A stretch of DNA of 7,666 nucleotides from Cyclobacteriaceae bacterium. Lineage in GTDB: Bacteria; Bacteroidota; Bacteroidia; Cytophagales; Cyclobacteriaceae. This document shows, piece by piece, positions 5,776 through 7,666 of this stretch. The notes below the pieces were generated by a model. It was given only the letters and a program-made list of their open reading frames with translations. It ran no database searches and was not told the DNA's origin. Every line of letters starts with the position of its first letter. Position 1 is the stretch's first letter. The DNA lies in contig VFKK01000237.1 in assembly GCA_009885605.1 (NCBI GenBank), forward strand, positions 1-7,666, in the 5' to 3' direction. The translations under genes were made by a program, and so were the position numbers.

Positions 5776-5841
5776 TAACGGTTGTGCATAAGCAGTGGCG
5801 GGAATTCGAAGAGCGTCACTGTCCCGCGACATCAAACGTTA
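5776..5841 (-). repeat. Inverted-repeat element resembling an integron attC site
   Basis: TAACGGTTG (5776-5784) and CAAACGTTA (5833-5841) are inverted at 8 of 9 positions. Inside, GCGGGA (5798-5803) pairs with TCCCGC (5822-5827), and CAGTG (5793-5797) could alternatively pair with CACTG (5817-5821). The about 66-bp length, outer arms with AAC/GTT and an imperfect inner stem recall integron attC sites, though the outer boxes do not fit the strict RYYYAAC/GTTRRRY consensus. It lies 75 bp after the stop of the lipoprotein gene, where an attC of a leftward cassette would lie. One arm recurs at 6272-6291. Confidence 0.4.
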
Positions 5842-5916
5842 TTTGAAAAACTAAACTACAAATTTACCCTTAGCCCATTAATTGATTATGCATTTTGTTG
5901 TTGGCTGGCTTGCCTA

Positions 5917-6225
5917 TCACTGTTTCTTATCGATCCAAAAATAATCTCTTGTCACACCCTGTCGTCTTACAGCCTTTTCAATTTCACTCATTTCATATTC
6001 TGAGATGTTTTTTTCCGCTGTTACATGAATGTCTATCATAGATTTATTTAGTCCAGAAATCACTAGGCTGTCAATTGTGATTTTTAGTTTTTCCTCAAAG
6101 TCCTTTTTGGCTATTAGTTTATTGTCGATAGTAATTCTATCAACTTCTATGTTAACGGCAACGATTTTTTTGTTTGAACAAGAAGTCAATACAATCAAAA
6201 TCGCAATGCAAATAAAAGCTTTCAT
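5917..6225 (-). CDS. Small predicted lipoprotein with possible ExbD/TolR-like periplasmic domain
   Basis: A 102-residue protein. I chose the ATG at 6225 over an upstream in-frame codon because it starts directly with a lipoprotein signal peptide: MKAFICIAILIVLTSC, with a charged N-terminus, hydrophobic core and the lipobox LTSC (cysteine 16). Mature Cys16 is followed by SNKK, so it is probably exported and lipid-anchored. The remainder (about 21-102) reads as beta-strand VNIEVDRITIDNKLI, a helix DFEEKLKITIDSL, strand IDIHVTA and helix SEYEMSEIEKAVRRQGV. This alternation is reminiscent of the ExbD/TolR periplasmic domain, but here without the usual transmembrane anchor and its Asp. That resemblance is inference only. 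The gene is AT-rich compared with the his genes and sits between two related repeat ends (5776-5841 and 6272-6291), suggesting it arrived as a cassette. Confidence 0.7.
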   Translation of the reverse strand: MKAFICIAILIVLTSCSNKKIVAVNIEVDRITIDNKLIAKKDFEEKLKITIDSLVISGLNKSMIDIHVTAEKNISEYEMSEIEKAVRRQGVTRDYFWIDKKQ

Positions 6226-6271
6226 TCTTATCTGATTTGAGTCTTCTTTTTTCCAATGCAAGTTTGCGCAC

Positions 6272-6291
6272 AACGGTTTACCATACGCAGT
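6272..6291 (-). repeat. Partial second copy of the attC-like repeat arm
   Basis: AACGGTT, 3 nt, CATA, 1 nt, GCAGT here matches 5777-5796 at 16 of 20 positions. It is placed 47 bp upstream of the lipoprotein start, so the gene is bracketed by direct copies of the same 20-bp arm 495 bp apart. I do not see a full matching partner arm on the right; only CGGTT (6274-6278) with AACCG (6345-6349) can pair. Confidence 0.45.
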
Positions 6292-6430
6292 TCAATAAGC
6301 AAATCATGATAATTTGAAAGCTTTACTTTATGGAAAAAGGTATGAACCGATGCTTTCCTATTTCCATGAAAACGCAACTTACAATCCAGTCTACATCCAT
6401 TCTTTTCTACCTCCAGAGCACAAATAGGAC

Positions 6431-6500
6431 CCAAGTGCGAGGTGCCGCCGGTGGAACTTGTTAGAGATATCTGGCGAGGCAGTCAATTCGATTAGCGGCT
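6431..6500. other. GC-rich patch after the HEPN gene
   Basis: Positions 6431-6480 contain 30 G or C in 50 bases, inside otherwise AT-rich DNA, and begin within a few bases of the HEPN gene stop. CAAGT (6432-6436) pairs with ACTTG (6456-6460); GCGAGG occurs at 6437-6442 and again at 6474-6479. I do not recognise the element. It could be a dispersed intergenic repeat, the remnant of a mobile element, or a further cassette boundary. Confidence 0.35.
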
Positions 6501-6503
6501 GGA

Positions 6504-7148
6504 TTATAAATATTTCTGTTCAATGTCATATAGTAAATAAAGAGGATCTCCGGGACTTAATAAACCTTGATTCGGAGTACCATCCTTAAATAAATAAAAT
6601 CCATGCATTGATTCTAAAATTTCAAGATTATCCCATTTTGCCGGAAGCCTTTTTTTTCCTCTGTCGTCAATGTTGAACTTACCATCATGAGCAATTGCAT
6701 TTCTGCAATGATATAGAAAATTCCACAATGGGTCTGTTTTAACATATTTGATATCTGGAGCAGTTTCATAAGCCATAATTAATAGTGCTCCGCTTGCCTT
6801 TATTTGAAATGGCAAGAGGTAAATGTGGTTGTCGACAAAGTCTTTCGCAATTTCTGAAATTGAAATTTCAATATGATTTTGTCTTTGTTCGCTCTTGAGT
6901 GAAATCTCTCTCAATAATACCGTAGGTTTAATGTTAGAAGCGAGGACTTCGTTGAAAAATTTATCATTTTTCTCGTCTCCCTCGGTTAAGTATTGTCTAA
7001 ATTCATTAAGGTTTTTTCCGCTTGCTATAACGTTTTCAATTCTTGAATAAAAGTCTCTCGACATTAATTCTATCATACCATGCAAGGAGGCTAAGTAATT
7101 AACCACATAGGGGTAAAAAACCTTTGATCTGTCGAATTTGTAATCCAT
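6504..7148 (-). CDS. HEPN-like domain protein (RNxxxH motif), function unknown
   Basis: A 214-residue, mostly helical protein. The start is set at ATG 7148; a TTG at 7166 is possible. Residues 140-160 read PLWNFLYHCRNAIAHDGKFNI and contain R149-N150-A-I-A-H154, the R-polar-x3-H arrangement of HEPN domains. An N-terminal helical stretch (about 11-45) could form the rest of the bundle. HEPN proteins are often RNases in toxin-antitoxin, CRISPR and abortive-infection systems, but many are not, and no antitoxin or partner nucleotidyltransferase is next to this gene. No signal peptide or membrane segment is seen, so it should be cytoplasmic. It is AT-rich relative to the his genes and sits in a region of accessory character. 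The HEPN call rests on the motif and context alone; the biological role is unknown. Confidence 0.65.
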   Translation of the reverse strand: MDYKFDRSKVFYPYVVNYLASLHGMIELMSRDFYSRIENVIASGKNLNEFRQYLTEGDEKNDKFFNEVLASNIKPTVLLREISLKSEQRQNHIEISISEIAKDFVDNHIYLLPFQIKASGALLIMAYETAPDIKYVKTDPLWNFLYHCRNAIAHDGKFNIDDRGKKRLPAKWDNLEILESMHGFYLFKDGTPNQGLLSPGDPLYLLYDIEQKYL

Positions 7149-7272
7149 CTCTAATTTGCTTTTCAAAAGATTGCAACTAACAATTTGGTTTTATCAAGTC
7201 GGTGCGGGTATTTTTGAATTACCTTCCTTTGAATTCCTTGAAATTAATTATTTAGCTGAAATATTCAGTTTT

Positions 7273-7665
7273 TCAAAAGTGAAATCCTCGCTTGCTTAGT
7301 CCTTCATAGGCAAACTCAGCAATTGCCCGGTATCCGATATCCGACGGGTGAACAAAGTCTTCACAGAAAAAGTCAGGCAGTAAGTTCAGAATCAATTCAT
7401 CAAATACGATTTTCGGGTTTCCCTTGGCTATTTGCTTCATTTCTTCCCGTAGAAACTCACGCTGGGTTTTCAAATAGGACTGAAGTAATGCAGGAAAAGC
7501 AGGAAACAAATGAACTGGAGGGATATCCGCCAAATAGATCCAATCCGGGTTATAGTCGGATTCGAGAGTTCGGATTATGTTTAGCAGATACAAGTTGTAA
7601 TCAGTTGGGTTTGTCAATCGGAAGCAATCATTGGCACCCAAAAAGAGGAAGATTCCATCTGTCTG
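7273..7665 (-). CDS. SGNH/GDSL-type hydrolase (5' end missing)
   Basis: The last 130 residues of a leftward gene whose start lies past the right edge; the frame stays open to 7665. Near the edge is DGIFLFLGANDCFRL, the block III GxND signature (Gly10 and Asn12 of the visible part) that forms the oxyanion hole. Near the end is EDFVHPSDIGY, block V with the catalytic Asp103-x-x-His106. The nucleophile Ser in block I is outside the window. Such enzymes are esterases, lipases or acyl/acetyl hydrolases; the substrate is not readable. The stop is followed by a weak hairpin, CTGAA-TAT-TTCAG (7268-7256), which overlaps no gene. It is 124 bp upstream of the HEPN gene on the same strand; co-transcription is possible but no functional link is evident. 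Confidence 0.85.
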   Translation of the reverse strand, partial: QTDGIFLFLGANDCFRLTNPTDYNLYLLNIIRTLESDYNPDWIYLADIPPVHLFPAFPALLQSYLKTQREFLREEMKQIAKGNPKIVFDELILNLLPDFFCEDFVHPSDIGYRAIAEFAYEGLSKRGFHF

Positions 7666-7666
7666 A

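Noticed and set aside
5685..5819. Upstream in-frame extension of the leader peptide to 72 codons
   Set aside because: It would have to be transcribed from upstream of the consensus promoter at 5694-5724 and would cross the attC-like element; the 27-codon version starting at 5684 fits the promoter.
5782..6003. Plus-strand frame of 73 codons overlapping the lipoprotein gene
   Set aside because: Antisense to the lipoprotein gene and starting inside the inverted-repeat element; unlikely to be real.
6228..6434. Minus-strand frame of 68 codons between the HEPN gene and the lipoprotein
   Set aside because: It starts with TTG inside the GC-rich patch, continues open upstream without a better start, crosses the repeat arm at 6272-6291 and ends three bases before the lipoprotein start; no recognisable domain. 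It could be a gene remnant, but I cannot support it as a CDS.
7256..7272. CTGAA-ATA-TTCAG hairpin after the SGNH hydrolase as a terminator
   Set aside because: The stem is only 5 bp of mostly A-T pairs, and no U-run follows on the minus strand, so it is too weak to list as a terminator.

Overview
The window looks like a chromosomal segment of a Bacteroidota bacterium, probably from the Cytophagales. The evidence is the gene order hisG-hisD-hisC-hisB, a HAD-phosphatase/IGP-dehydratase HisB fusion without the E. coli zinc-loop cysteines, the lack of clear Shine-Dalgarno sites, a promoter matching the Bacteroidota consensus (TTTG, 19 bp, TAnnTTTG), and intergenic DNA full of short-period repeats. 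The genus assignment is inference.

Layout. Positions 3-581 (+) hold the 3' end of an ATP-grasp enzyme of the RimK/glutathione-synthetase-like type. Positions 582-915 are non-coding and rich in repeats: heptamer arrays, three copies of a 15-bp hairpin-forming repeat and a C-run/G-run palindrome. From 5724 down to 916 (-) runs a partial histidine operon: promoter, a 27-codon His-rich leader peptide, an attenuator-like region, hisG, hisD, hisC and hisB. HisD and HisC overlap by 4 bp. HisC and HisB are separated by about 240 bp filled with four different heptamer repeat arrays, one of which supplies the last codons and stop of hisC. hisH, hisA, hisF and hisI are not here.

From 5776 to the right edge the character changes. 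A small predicted lipoprotein (5917-6225, -) sits between two related repeat ends that resemble integron-cassette boundaries. It is followed by a GC-rich patch of unknown nature, an AT-rich stand-alone gene with a HEPN-type RNxxxH motif (6504-7148, -), and the 3' part of an SGNH/GDSL hydrolase (7273 to the edge, -).

How it works together. HisG, HisD, HisC and HisB carry out the committed first step and late steps of histidine synthesis. The leader peptide contains six His codons just before its stop. Its codons overlap a hairpin, and the same segment can pair with the region between the leader stop and hisG. This suggests classical ribosome-mediated control by histidyl-tRNA charging from an almost leaderless transcript. 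It is the most interesting system in the window, together with the family of unrelated sequences that all repeat with a period of exactly 7 bp.
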